The notes under the pieces were generated by a model. That model was not told the DNA's origin. It did no database searches and saw only the letters and a program-made list of their open reading frames with translations. Below are positions 9,501-18,140 of a stretch of 64,000 nucleotides of DNA, one piece after another. The stretch spans positions 62,001 through 126,000 of the forward strand of contig CAZZNE010000005.1 in assembly GCA_964655525.1 (NCBI GenBank). Direction: 5' to 3'. A program made the position numbers and the translations under genes. Position 1 is the stretch's first letter. Each line of letters opens with the position of its first letter. The stretch is from DLAJ01 sp964655525 (GTDB lineage: Bacteria > Bacillota > Clostridia > Lachnospirales > Lachnospiraceae).

Positions 9501-12500
9501 GGCAGACGGATCCGATAAGCGTATGGCTGGTTATGGACCGCTTGGGTCTGACTGCTCGCTGGATGAAGCAATTCAAAAAGCGGATCTGGTGTATCTGAAT
9601 ACGGACGGTATATGGAGACAGGTGGATGACGAGGGAAATATAGAATTATGCTCATCCGATCGACGTTTTCCTACGGAAACGGCAAAGGCGCTTCTTGCGA
9701 GGGCGTGCAATGTGGATCGAAGTGCGCGCCTGGCGGTGATCTTAGACAATGATGTTCGGAATAATCAGGTGGATGTCAATATACAGAAAGTGGCAGCAAT
9801 CCTTTGTCAGGAGGATCTCGCAGATGCGTATGCGTCGCTGAGTGAAGACGGCATGAGCTATGAGAAGGCATTCAGTTCTGTAGAATGGCAGAGGCTCAAT
9901 GTGCTTGCAATCTCCCGGAATGGCGGAAACTTTGTACATGACAATGTTTATTGTGTCAGTCATCAGGAAAGTGAATTTAGAAAATCGACCTATTCGACGG
10001 ACAGTTTTGCGGTCAATCCGGAGAGTATGGCAATGCTGGCGAACGCGGATTTTGAGAACCGCTTTACGGATCGTGTGACAGACGAGGGCTTTGCGGAGGT
10101 TTATCAGGCAATCCAAAAGGAGAATTATGAGCGTGCGCGTAACGGTGGGCAGGCGTCACTTGACGAATATGTCATGCCTGCGACGGCGGTTGCATATATC
10201 CTAAACTATCGGGATTATGATCCGATCATTTATAAGGATAAAATCCGGGTATTGGAATTGGAGCCTTGCAGGGATTACACCTATTATTATGATGAGCTTG
10301 ACAATCCGACTTCCGAGGGAGAGATGGCAAGAAAGAAGAAGTTTGCAGAAGATTGGGCGCCCGATTTCCTCGATAAGCTAGAGGCGGATCCGGATGCGAT
10401 TACAATCGACGGCATGACGACCTCGGAGTTCTGCGGAAAGATTTTGGACATTTATGAGGAGTATGATGTCATCTATATCGGCTCCAATGACGGTATTTTG
10501 CATACGGCGGATGTGGTGGCAGGCTTTAAGTGGGTGCCGATGGATGCCTATGATGGTACCATTTCTTCGTTCACGCTTCCGTGGGATTCGAGCCAGCGCT
10601 TTACTTACCATGACGGGAAATGGTATAAGCTTGAGGATTCGGGAGAGACGAAGCGGATCAGGGTTGGCAGTCCCGGTGGGGATTATCCTGTTAATAATTG
10701 GGATCAGCTCTGGCTTAACGGCACGCAATGGAGATGGGTGGACTCGGATAGCAGATGGGAAATACGCGTTGACGGTAGTTGGGTGCCGTCGGATAATCCG
10801 TACCCCAACTGGATTGGGAACTTCTCGCGGTGGGAGCAGGATGGAGAACATGTTTATTGCTATGATCACAGAGTTTCTTCTTGGTGTGAATTTTTGAAGC
10901 AATATAATGAAGTAGAGGCTACATCGAATGATAAACCGAACGGACCGGATGCGCCATGGTATGACAACGGGAGCGCCGAGACATCCGGGTGGTTGTGGAA
11001 CAATCAAGTATGGGGGATGGATTGTAAGGTCAGCGAAAATGAGACGCAGAGGATAGAATCGCGCGGCTGGTATAAGAAGGAATATGTGGAGGCTGCTACC
11101 TATACGACTTATTATGATGCGAATATGAACGGCATGCTGTATACCCATGTTGGGGATAAGATGAGATATGCGTTTGGTAATTATTACGGGCATCTTGTCA
11201 ACGAAGCGGATTATGGCTACCGCAGCTCCGGAAATGATATTTTGGCTACGCAGGTGGAAGAATTGATTGATTATCTCAACGGCGGCAGTCTGGTCATTCT
11301 GTCTTCAGATTTTATGACGACGGATGAAAACGGCAGGCAGATCCTCAACAGTTCTGACGTCAAGTATAAGACTGGGGCTCAGAGCTACTGCGGTATTATG
11401 GACACCTCCTCCTATGTCTATCAGTTTGTGAGAAGCTGTTTTGAGCGGAAAACGGATGGCAGCGATGTGCCGAAGTATTCGAATCTGATCGTGGAGGATT
11501 ATGGAAACGGAGATTTGAGGGATACGGAGGCCTTTGTGGAAGCGTTGAATCAGCAGAAGGTGACGCTGAATCTGTACGCGATGCCGACGCAGTATGGCTA
11601 TGAGGAGTGTGCGGTTAGCGGGACAACAGGCACCGTGACAAACAAATGGAACGGTCAGAAGGAAAGCTATACGCGGAACTACTCGCACGCTGTAACCCGA
11701 ATTGATGAGGATACCCGTTCGTTGCTGCAAAAGGAGGCGGACGGAAGATATTATCTGAATTATGAGTTTATTATAGGAAACCTGAGCGCGATCGCGCCGC
11801 TGACAACACGCTATCATGTGCAGCTATTCCTTGATTCGAACAGCGACGGTATTTATAATACAGCGACAGAGGAGCTTGATGACATTACCGTCATCAATGC
11901 GCAGACAGGTGCTGTGCTGGAGAGAGAGGGCGGCAGATACCAGCTGCAGATGAATGTGCCTTATCGGGTGCGCAGAGAATTACCGGATGGGTATGTCGGC
12001 TGTATCGGCTGGAAGCTGATGGTAACGCAGAATGGAAATGAGCATATCCATGATTCGGTGACGGGCTTAACGGCAGCGGCGGTGCAGCCGGGCTACAGCG
12101 ATGAAGTCAATCCGCTTACGGGCAAGAAGATCATTCATGTGTTGCAGATCACGCCAACCTTATATGGTAATCCGATGGATTTGGAATTACAGACGGATTT
12201 AACAAACGCATGGAGCGGGAACGGTAATTTCGATGAGGAGTGGTATGAGCTGTTGACAAATCTGCCGGATTTTGAGATTGATTTTGACTCGATCTATTAT
12301 TGGGATTTTGCGCATAGCTTCTTAAGACCGGGAGAGAGCGGATATGAAGCGCAGTATGACAATGGCGGCGTGGATGGAAAGCTGACCGGTCCGGACGGAC
12401 GAAATGATTATCTGAATTTTTATCAATATGATATGGTCATTATCGGCTTTTGTGATATGGTTCCTTCCATTCCTTCCCAGGCGGCGGTGGAGGCGCTCCT

Positions 12501-13818
12501 GCGCTATGCCGATATGGGAAAGAGTATGCTCTTTACACATGATACAACCTATTCCGGGTGGGAAAGCAACGGCGATCCGAGTGATTTTACATTTGCTGCC
12601 GGTCTGGGTCAGACCTTTAGTATGAGTATCCGCGATCTGTGCGGTATGGATCGATATGGCGTATCCGTCGATTGGTATAACTATGACGAGACAACGGGAA
12701 GGGCGATGAATAACAAAGAAGGAAGCCCGATCCGTACGCCGAGTGCGCAGGCAAGCGCATACAATGCGTCAAGTGCTGCGTATCAGTGGTATGCGTCTCA
12801 TCCCGGTGGGAACAGCCGTGACGTGGCATATGCGCCGGGAACGAATCAGACGATGATGGCGGCGCAGACGCAGGGACTTACATGGAGTATGACGGATAAT
12901 GAGTACTTTTATATGTATGACTGGGCGAGTCATGGAAAGATCACAATGCCGCATAAGAATCGTGATACGCTTGATGCGGCGGATACCAATACGGTAACGC
13001 AGGTAAACGGCGGTATTATTACACAGTATCCGTATGACATCCCGCTTCGGATAGAAGTAGGTGATACCCACGCTCAGTATTATCAGCTGGATCTTGAGAC
13101 CGACTGGGACGGAGACGGCAGGGGTGATGTGGTATGCTGGTATGCGATGTCAAGCTTAAATGATGGAGACTGGAATGATATTTATGATTTCTCTCCGAAT
13201 GATGTAAGAAATAATTATTACATTTATAATAAGGGAAATATTACTTATACCGGAGTCGGTCATTCCGTGGATCACATTACATTGGATGAGAAAAAGCTGT
13301 TTATCAATACGTTCGTTGCAGCGTATAGCGCGGGTATCCGTAATCCTTCCGTGCGGATCGTGGAGAACGGTTCCGTAAATGCGCCGGATCTTGAGAATGT
13401 GAGCATTCCGTTTAACGGCGTGGACGAGGAGACGGCCGGAACCTACCGCGTATACTATCAGGTAAAGGATAACAATATCACACAGGGAACGAGAAACTTA
13501 AGTGTGAAGTACTATATTGGAAATCCGGCGGGCAGCGATACGGCTATTTATCGGACGGAGGAAATCCCCGCAGACCTGTTTGCAGACGGTGAGTTGAAGA
13601 CCTATAGCGCGGATACCGGTCTGGAGGTAAGCTATGACGCGGTGCGAAGCGGTCACAGCTATTATGTGGATATACCGCTTACCAGGCTGCTGAACAATGA
13701 GAGTTTTGATTTCTATGTGGAAGTTGACCTCTCGATGGCGGATGATCCGAGCAGGGTTGTGGCGTTTGACGTCGATAAGCTGACGATCGCAAAACTGAAA
13801 ATGTTCTCGCTCGACTGA
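6568..13818 (+). CDS. Giant secreted modular protein, DUF5057-type
   Basis: I chose ATG 6568 because AAGGGGAG lies just upstream. The 2416 residues begin with a basic N-terminus and hydrophobic helix (about 8-25), a Sec signal peptide or anchor. Residues about 265-560 are a Thr/Ser/Pro/Glu spacer that becomes almost pure Asp/Glu/Gly/Asn. Residues about 562-927 hold three diverged repeats with Y-x-V-T-Y-Q-W starts, G-T-Y-x-F-x-G-W centres and G-x-W ends, like InlB-type beta-grasp repeats. From about 1220 on it resembles DUF5057 proteins, with a Trp-rich insert (about 1330-1440) and Rossmann-like segments near 1560 and 1955. I see no sortase motif or C-terminal anchor. Its place after four prepilins suggests a pilus-associated surface protein; function is unknown. 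Confidence 0.7.
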   Translation: MKKKNQIWMKGISVVLAVVVAATTVLHIDERLLARETFSGLKSILANNQQLTIVEVVDDFSESSMGYLFGGLEPYDVEQAKREEGKMDDLLDDLLGRGLLTMGDTDDWSSYPLRYEVLETRYSERGGDEDILDQAGFRQQEDTYAELSGYYVPIDASDEEGNIAYYCCSTDEYNSMRGMTIAELRGAAKDYIINSYAFALKENGEPLNQEAYGGYVIDPDADLQYFRFYVGDPKDARAMMQSVSVMSVDARDSSVGAMYGIRVTEEASLEDSAPAEPDVEDGIEDEMPSDGNDDPTEEPEVVPTPEQPNNDITPTATTESGNVADPNSETIDNDAAQEENRAGQPDNAVRSNDAAVPEDITSQSDSEGSTESVTTSSDEAENAGTDIASAVIYVELDENNSVLVASIENAGVGTILDGSGTGTPSPSPAAEKIIDGAIPAVTSSAESGQPQTQENDTHTSGSDQSSEPASNTGDTPVTTPDQDENTADESGSNNENTDDDALGQESTDGSENTDGDDENAENEDGEDAENEDGEVDEDGEDGKVDEDGETDEDSVDGEDEVEYIVTYQWEEEFDHEIGIFEEPELPENENVKDREEITNPNFDPIEVTDEDGVKIGTYVFEGWKIVSEEVSEEIEEISGEDSEDADTPVVESKKTVTITLAGTWTYYDCESGHYLVTYQWRLTEEEGSLPDGLTVDNIVLRSPFQTLDMFGQPEEIGLPEEESVPEGSAYTLPDDYEDAVYYIYDTDGNYIGVGTFVGWENYDGETLEGEIVPDGDMTVYGVLRVAFDNEEMFNYERKWIVRIWDKEQQKYIAIEDSHDYLDLKEGGEVYNPLLSNVRNVVEGGTLSDIPQFVGETGWTEGQDPPVLNDPSLTEIYVKDSHGDLVGTYTFRGWGQKNADGDWIFDGEDDDFTIEDGITLFGVWDYEPAADASQAVPGNGYSYVYVNDTIHNNDWFRYYVLGLEENEFGKCNIQIVTYLADGSDKRMAGYGPLGSDCSLDEAIQKADLVYLNTDGIWRQVDDEGNIELCSSDRRFPTETAKALLARACNVDRSARLAVILDNDVRNNQVDVNIQKVAAILCQEDLADAYASLSEDGMSYEKAFSSVEWQRLNVLAISRNGGNFVHDNVYCVSHQESEFRKSTYSTDSFAVNPESMAMLANADFENRFTDRVTDEGFAEVYQAIQKENYERARNGGQASLDEYVMPATAVAYILNYRDYDPIIYKDKIRVLELEPCRDYTYYYDELDNPTSEGEMARKKKFAEDWAPDFLDKLEADPDAITIDGMTTSEFCGKILDIYEEYDVIYIGSNDGILHTADVVAGFKWVPMDAYDGTISSFTLPWDSSQRFTYHDGKWYKLEDSGETKRIRVGSPGGDYPVNNWDQLWLNGTQWRWVDSDSRWEIRVDGSWVPSDNPYPNWIGNFSRWEQDGEHVYCYDHRVSSWCEFLKQYNEVEATSNDKPNGPDAPWYDNGSAETSGWLWNNQVWGMDCKVSENETQRIESRGWYKKEYVEAATYTTYYDANMNGMLYTHVGDKMRYAFGNYYGHLVNEADYGYRSSGNDILATQVEELIDYLNGGSLVILSSDFMTTDENGRQILNSSDVKYKTGAQSYCGIMDTSSYVYQFVRSCFERKTDGSDVPKYSNLIVEDYGNGDLRDTEAFVEALNQQKVTLNLYAMPTQYGYEECAVSGTTGTVTNKWNGQKESYTRNYSHAVTRIDEDTRSLLQKEADGRYYLNYEFIIGNLSAIAPLTTRYHVQLFLDSNSDGIYNTATEELDDITVINAQTGAVLEREGGRYQLQMNVPYRVRRELPDGYVGCIGWKLMVTQNGNEHIHDSVTGLTAAAVQPGYSDEVNPLTGKKIIHVLQITPTLYGNPMDLELQTDLTNAWSGNGNFDEEWYELLTNLPDFEIDFDSIYYWDFAHSFLRPGESGYEAQYDNGGVDGKLTGPDGRNDYLNFYQYDMVIIGFCDMVPSIPSQAAVEALLRYADMGKSMLFTHDTTYSGWESNGDPSDFTFAAGLGQTFSMSIRDLCGMDRYGVSVDWYNYDETTGRAMNNKEGSPIRTPSAQASAYNASSAAYQWYASHPGGNSRDVAYAPGTNQTMMAAQTQGLTWSMTDNEYFYMYDWASHGKITMPHKNRDTLDAADTNTVTQVNGGIITQYPYDIPLRIEVGDTHAQYYQLDLETDWDGDGRGDVVCWYAMSSLNDGDWNDIYDFSPNDVRNNYYIYNKGNITYTGVGHSVDHITLDEKKLFINTFVAAYSAGIRNPSVRIVENGSVNAPDLENVSIPFNGVDEETAGTYRVYYQVKDNNITQGTRNLSVKYYIGNPAGSDTAIYRTEEIPADLFADGELKTYSADTGLEVSYDAVRSGHSYYVDIPLTRLLNNESFDFYVEVDLSMADDPSRVVAFDVDKLTIAKLKMFSLD

Positions 13819-13862
13819 TGAACGGAGGACGTAGGAACAAAATGCAATAAAAACGGATCAGG

Positions 13863-13896
13863 CTCCGGGAAAGCAGAAATGCTTTCCCGGAGTTTT
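13863..13896 (+). terminator. Intrinsic terminator after the pilus cluster
   Basis: A perfect 13-bp stem (13863-13875 with 13880-13892) closes a GAAA tetraloop and is followed by TTTT. It starts 45 bases after the stop of the giant surface protein and separates the pilus cluster from the flagellar operon. Confidence 0.9.
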
Positions 13897-13966
13897 GCGC
13901 AAGGAAAGTGTAGGATAATATGGAATATCCAATTCCATCCAATTCGAATCTGTGACTAATTGTTCA

Positions 13967-13995
13967 TTGCAGAACGTACTATTTTTTCATATAAT
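13967..13995 (+). promoter_or_regulatory. Upstream sigma-A-like promoter (P1) of the flagellar operon
   Basis: TTGCAG at 13967 and TATAAT at 13990 are separated by 17 bases. The -10 is perfect, the -35 partial. Transcription would start near 14002, about 250 bases before flgB, and run into the hairpin at 14055-14116. The stretch 13897-14251 holds no gene; it contains this promoter, that hairpin and a second promoter. Confidence 0.6.
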
Positions 13996-14054
13996 AGAAA
14001 CATAATAGCAATTTTGAGAATTACATAACAGTCACAAGGCGGTGACAGAATGCA

Positions 14055-14116
14055 AAAAAAGGATTTTTGATGGGGCAGGGGAGTCTGAATGCCCCTCGTT
14101 TCAAATATCCTTTTTT
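14055..14116 (+). terminator. Terminator or attenuator hairpin in the flgB leader
   Basis: A run of A followed by GGAT (14055-14064) pairs with ATCC and a run of T (14107-14116). TTTGA pairs with TCAAA, and GGGGCA (14072-14077) pairs with TGCCCC (14090-14095). The right side is followed by more T-rich sequence (14121-14127). With A on one side and T on the other it could terminate in both directions. It lies between promoters P1 and P2, so it could also attenuate P1 transcripts. Confidence 0.55.
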
Positions 14117-14138
14117 ATGGTTTTTTTGTGAAAAAAGC

Positions 14139-14166
14139 TTGTCTTTTTGAATAAAAGACCTATAAT
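14139..14166 (+). promoter_or_regulatory. Main sigma-A-like promoter (P2) of the flagellar operon
   Basis: TTGTCT at 14139 and a perfect TATAAT at 14161 are 16 bases apart. It lies 86 bases before the flgB start and downstream of the leader hairpin, so it can drive the operon without attenuation. I see no sigma-28 motif here, as expected for an early operon that itself encodes FliA. Confidence 0.7.
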
Positions 14167-14251
14167 GGATAGTGAGAGTCTGTTTGATCCGGCAGACGGA
14201 TACCACGAACAGGCGGAAAAGACAGTACAGGAAAGGCGTGAGGGAATAGGG

Positions 14252-14641
14252 ATGTTTAAGAGCGATGTATTTGATTATATCAATGTATTAGACAGAGCGG
14301 CGGATGCCTCATGGACGAGACATGAGCTGATCTCACATAATATTGCAAATGACGATACGCCCGGTTATAAGAGGCAGGACATCAATTTTGAGAGAGAGCT
14401 TCGGCGTGCGCTCGGCAACTCACGGTATCAGACCATGGACGAAAAGGTGAGAAATTTAAGGTCCGGCGAGTTAGAGGGGCGGGTTTATACGGACGGCAGG
14501 AATTATTCTTACCGTTATGACGGAAATAATGTGGATATTGATGCGGAGAATACCTATCTTGCGGAGAATCAGATTACATATAATGCTTTGATAACGAGCA
14601 TTAAACAGGAATTCAGCGACTTAAAAGCCGTGATCAAATAG
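14252..14641 (+). CDS. flgB: Flagellar rod protein FlgB
   Basis: The 129 residues match the usual FlgB length when started at ATG 14252 (AGGG upstream); the frame extends 5' but that part overlaps the -10 box. The N-terminal helix contains the rod/hook family motif S-H-N-I-A-N-x-D-T-P-G-Y-K, and the C-terminal helix has E-N-Q-I-T-Y-N-A-L. FlgB is a proximal rod subunit exported by the flagellar type III system and sitting next to FliE and the MS ring. It is the first gene of the 32-kb operon, 12 bases before flgC. Confidence 0.95.
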   Translation: MFKSDVFDYINVLDRAADASWTRHELISHNIANDDTPGYKRQDINFERELRRALGNSRYQTMDEKVRNLRSGELEGRVYTDGRNYSYRYDGNNVDIDAENTYLAENQITYNALITSIKQEFSDLKAVIK

Positions 14642-14653
14642 GAGGGGTAAGAG

Positions 14654-15106
14654 ATGGGAATGTTTGATGCGTTTGCGATCAGCGGTTCCGGTTTGACGGC
14701 ACAGCGTTATCGCATGGATATTATTGCAGAGAATCTGGCAAATGTGGATACGACAAGGACACAGGACGGTACACCGTACCGCAGAAAAGTCGTGACATTT
14801 GAAGAACGCGGTGGTTCGCAGGGAACGTCGTTCGGGCATGCGTTGAGCAGGGCTTCGCGCAACTATATCGGTCTTGGTGTACGTGTGGACGGCGTATATG
14901 AGGATACGTGGTCGGATATGGTTATGGCTTACGATCCTTCGCATCCTGATGCGGATGAGAACGGCTATGTTATTTATCCGAATGTGAAGACGGTACAGGA
15001 AATGACGGACTTAATTGACGCAAGCCGCTCCTATGAAGCGAATGCAACGGCATTTCAGGCGAGCAAGAGCATGGCGATGAAGGCGCTTGAGATCGGCGGA
15101 CAATAA
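14654..15106 (+). CDS. flgC: Flagellar rod protein FlgC
   Basis: The 150-residue product has the rod family N-terminus S-G-S-G-L-T-A-Q-R-Y-R-M-D-I-I-A-E-N-L-A-N and the C-terminal motif V-Q-E-M-T-D-L-I-D-A-S-R-S-Y-E-A-N. These are the paired helices that form the axial coiled-coil core. It is a proximal rod protein exported through the basal body. GGAGGGG upstream sets the start, and flgB-flgC-fliE is the standard order in Firmicutes. Length and motifs are normal. Confidence 0.97.
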   Translation: MGMFDAFAISGSGLTAQRYRMDIIAENLANVDTTRTQDGTPYRRKVVTFEERGGSQGTSFGHALSRASRNYIGLGVRVDGVYEDTWSDMVMAYDPSHPDADENGYVIYPNVKTVQEMTDLIDASRSYEANATAFQASKSMAMKALEIGGQ

Positions 15107-15144
15107 GATGGACTGAAAGAATTACATAAAAGGGAGTCATAACC

Positions 15145-15501
15145 ATGGACATACAATCATTATATAATGTTGGGGATACGAGGGTAATATCCTCCCAGAA
15201 CACCCATATGATCAAGCAGCTGGATGAAAAGGGCGAGCTGAGCATACTCGGAGAAGATAAAAGTGACGCCAATTCAATGTTTCGGAATATCCTTAATTCT
15301 GCGATCAACAGCATTAATGTGACAAACGGCTATCTTTCCGATGCGGAAAATGAGAAGATCAAGCTGGCGCTTGGCGAGACGCAAAACGCGCATGATCTGA
15401 CCATTGCCCTGTCTAAGGCATCCACGGCGCTGCAATATACGGTCGCGGTCAGGGATCGTTTTCTTGATGCGTATAAAGAGATTATGCAGATCAACGTATA
15501 G
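15145..15501 (+). CDS. fliE: Hook-basal body protein FliE
   Basis: FliE joins the MS ring to the rod and is an early substrate of the export gate. The 118 residues end in the family's C-terminal block with A-H-D-L-T-I-A-L-S-K-A, Q-Y-T-V-A-V-R-D-R and D-A-Y-K-E-I-M-Q-I-N-V. The first 40 residues are poorly conserved, as usual. GGGAG precedes the ATG. It lies between flgC and fliF, as in most Firmicutes operons. Confidence 0.95.
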   Translation: MDIQSLYNVGDTRVISSQNTHMIKQLDEKGELSILGEDKSDANSMFRNILNSAINSINVTNGYLSDAENEKIKLALGETQNAHDLTIALSKASTALQYTVAVRDRFLDAYKEIMQINV

Positions 15502-15524
15502 TTTCTTGAGGGGAGATACATATC

Positions 15525-17123
15525 ATGATTGAGAGTATAAAACAATTTCCGAAGCGCTTTTTGGAATGGTGGAATAAGTTTACGGTCAAGCAGCGCTTTA
15601 TTATCATGGGCGCGGTAGCGGCGGTTCTTACCGGACTGATCGTGTTGGTTCTCGTACTGAATAAGCCGAAATACGTAGAGCTGATCACCTGTGATTCGAC
15701 GAAGCAGGCATCGGAGGTGACAGCACTTTTAGCGGATGCGTCATTGACATACCGTGTGGACGAAAATGCGCTGAAGGTCGAGATCCTGAAAGGACAGCTT
15801 TCCGACGCGAGACTGCTTCTTGGAGAAAACGGGATACCGAGTACCTCTTATACGCTTGCTGAGGCGCTCAGCGGCGGCTTAAGTACGACGGAATCCGATA
15901 AGGAAAAGAAGTATCAGCTTTATATGCAGAGCGAGCTCGAGGAGGACTTAGAGTGCTTCGAATTTGTTCAGTCTGCAACCGTGAACCTGAATGTGCCGCG
16001 AGATGACGGAACACTGATTTCTACGGGAGCAGAGACGACTGCGACTGTTATTTTGACCTTAAAATCGGAAATGACACTGGATATGGCGCAGGGAGTAGCG
16101 CGCGCGGTTCAGACGGCGCTTGGTAATGCCACAACGGATAATATCACCATCTTAGATGCCGAGGGAAACTCCTACTTTGTAGGCGGGGAAGATACCTCGG
16201 CTATTGGCACGGCCAATAATCAGCTCACGATCAAGCAGCAGATGGAAAATACTGTGACGGCGCAGGTACGCAACGTCTTAAATGGAACGGGAGAATTTAG
16301 CGCAATCTCTGTCGCACCGAACTTAGATATTGATTTTTCTACCACAGACCTTACATGGCATAATTACGGAGTACCGGACGGTATGAGTCAGGGGTACTAT
16401 TCCAGTGAGCGGCAATATACCTCGTCAGCAACGAGCGGCGGGGGCGGCGTGCCGGGAACGACGTCGAATGACGAAACGGTAACTTATGATATTAATGTAG
16501 ACGGTACGACCTCGGAAGAAGTCGAGGAATATGACAGGCAGTATGTAGTGGATGAGGAAATCGGCACTCAGACAGTGCCGCCCGGTGTGATCAAGTATGA
16601 CACATCTTCGCTTGCAATCTCGGCGGTGAAGTATAATATCATCAGGGAAGAAGATGCGCGTGATCAGGGTCTTTTAGACGGTATTTCGTGGTCGGAGTAC
16701 AAGAATCAGAACTCCGAGCGCACGAAGCTTGAGATAGATGAAGACTGGGTCGCGATGGCGGCGAGTGCGACGGGAATTCCGGCAGGAAATATTACGTTTG
16801 TTTTGTACAGTGAGAATATGTTTATTGATGCGGAGGGTTCTTCCATTCATGCATCAGATGTTCTGACAGTATTATTGATCATCATTATCCTTGCATTGCT
16901 CGCGTTTGTCGTGCTGCGGAGTATGCGCGGAGAAAAGAGAACGGACGAGGAGGAGGAGCTGTCGGTGGAATCCCTGCTGCAGTCTACTCCCGTGGAAGAG
17001 CTTGAGGATATTGAGGTAGAAGAAAAATCAGAGGTTCGCAGACTGATCGATAAATTTGTCGATGATAATCCGGAAGCGGCGGCAAATCTTTTGCGGAATT
17101 GGCTGAATGAGGACTGGGGGTAA
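15525..17123 (+). CDS. fliF: Flagellar MS-ring protein FliF
   Basis: The 532 residues carry two membrane segments, at about 25-45 and 446-466, flanking the large extracytoplasmic ring-building domains. The first of these is the YscJ/FliF-type domain with the N-V-P-R-D-D-G motif. A Gly/Ser/Thr-rich loop in the middle is the usual variable insert. The acidic C-terminal tail after the second membrane helix is the FliG-binding end, and fliG follows 6 bases later. FliF is the platform on which the rod, C-ring and export gate are built. Confidence 0.97.
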   Translation: MIESIKQFPKRFLEWWNKFTVKQRFIIMGAVAAVLTGLIVLVLVLNKPKYVELITCDSTKQASEVTALLADASLTYRVDENALKVEILKGQLSDARLLLGENGIPSTSYTLAEALSGGLSTTESDKEKKYQLYMQSELEEDLECFEFVQSATVNLNVPRDDGTLISTGAETTATVILTLKSEMTLDMAQGVARAVQTALGNATTDNITILDAEGNSYFVGGEDTSAIGTANNQLTIKQQMENTVTAQVRNVLNGTGEFSAISVAPNLDIDFSTTDLTWHNYGVPDGMSQGYYSSERQYTSSATSGGGGVPGTTSNDETVTYDINVDGTTSEEVEEYDRQYVVDEEIGTQTVPPGVIKYDTSSLAISAVKYNIIREEDARDQGLLDGISWSEYKNQNSERTKLEIDEDWVAMAASATGIPAGNITFVLYSENMFIDAEGSSIHASDVLTVLLIIIILALLAFVVLRSMRGEKRTDEEEELSVESLLQSTPVEELEDIEVEEKSEVRRLIDKFVDDNPEAAANLLRNWLNEDWG

Positions 17124-17129
17124 ACCTTT

Positions 17130-18140
17130 GTGGCAACGAAAGATTCGATAACCGGGCTGCAAAAAGCGGCAATTTTGTTGATTGCATTAGGACCGGAAAA
17201 ATCGGCTAATATTTTCAAACATTTGAAAGAGGAAGAAATTGAGGAGCTGACCTTAGAGATCGCAAACACGAGGAGTATCACGCCGCAGGTCAAGGAGGAG
17301 GTCGTTACGGAATTTTATGATCTCTGTCTGGCACAGCAGTATATTGCGGAGGGAGGTATTACCTACGCGAAGGAACTCTTGGAGAAGGCGCTTGGCAGCG
17401 ACAAGGCAATGGATGTCATCGGAAAACTGACGGCTTCCTTACAGGTAAAACCGTTCGAGTTTGTGCGCAAGACGGACGCGTCTCAATTACTGAACTTTAT
17501 TCAGGACGAACATCCGCAGACCATCGCGTTGATTTTGTCCTATTTGTCGGCTCAGCAGGCTGCATTGATCGTATCAGCGCTGCCGCCTGACAGGCAATCC
17601 GATGTCGCAAAGCGTATTGCGATGATGGACAGAACAAGTCCCGATGTCATTAAGGAAGTGGAAAAAGTGCTGGAATCAAAGCTGGCAAGTCTGGTAAATC
17701 AGGATTACACGATCATTGGCGGCGTCGATGCAGTCGTAGAGATCCTGAATACGGTAGACCGCGGAACAGAAAAGCATATCATGGAAACACTGGAAATCGA
17801 AGATCCCGAGCTGGCGGACGAGATCAGAAAGAAGATGTTCGTATTCGAGGATATTCTGCTGCTTGATGATCGCGCGATCCAGCGCGTGCTGCGTGAGGTG
17901 GAGAACAGTGATCTTGCGGTTGCCTTAAAGGGTGCCAATGAGGAAGTGCAGAATGCGATCTTTGGCAACCTCTCCAAGCGTTTGGCGGCAATGATCAAAG
18001 AGGATATGGAATTTATGGGTCCTGTCCGTATGAAGGACGTGGAAGAAGCACAGCAGAAGATCGTGAACATTATCAGAAAACTTGAGGATTCTGCTGAAAT
18101 CGTAATCTCCAGAGGCGGAGGTGACGAGATCATTGTATAG
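17130..18140 (+). CDS. fliG: Flagellar switch protein FliG
   Basis: FliG forms the upper C-ring and makes torque by contact with MotA. The 336-residue protein starts at GTG 17130 with GGGGG upstream. It has the N-terminal domain with K-A-A-I-L-L-I-A-L-G-P-E-K, the E-H-P-Q motif near residue 127, and the C-terminal armadillo-like domain with F-E-D-I-L-L-L-D-D-R and the charged torque helix. Length is typical. Its last bases overlap fliH. Confidence 0.97.
   Translation: MATKDSITGLQKAAILLIALGPEKSANIFKHLKEEEIEELTLEIANTRSITPQVKEEVVTEFYDLCLAQQYIAEGGITYAKELLEKALGSDKAMDVIGKLTASLQVKPFEFVRKTDASQLLNFIQDEHPQTIALILSYLSAQQAALIVSALPPDRQSDVAKRIAMMDRTSPDVIKEVEKVLESKLASLVNQDYTIIGGVDAVVEILNTVDRGTEKHIMETLEIEDPELADEIRKKMFVFEDILLLDDRAIQRVLREVENSDLAVALKGANEEVQNAIFGNLSKRLAAMIKEDMEFMGPVRMKDVEEAQQKIVNIIRKLEDSAEIVISRGGGDEIIV

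Noticed and set aside
10378..11193. Long open frame on the - strand inside the giant surface protein gene
   Set aside because: It has no ribosome site, no recognisable motif and lies fully inside a well-supported + strand gene; codon bias of the + gene explains it.
14002..14140. c-di-GMP riboswitch in the flgB leader
   Set aside because: The conserved GEMM core bases are absent; only hairpins and a terminator-like structure are seen.
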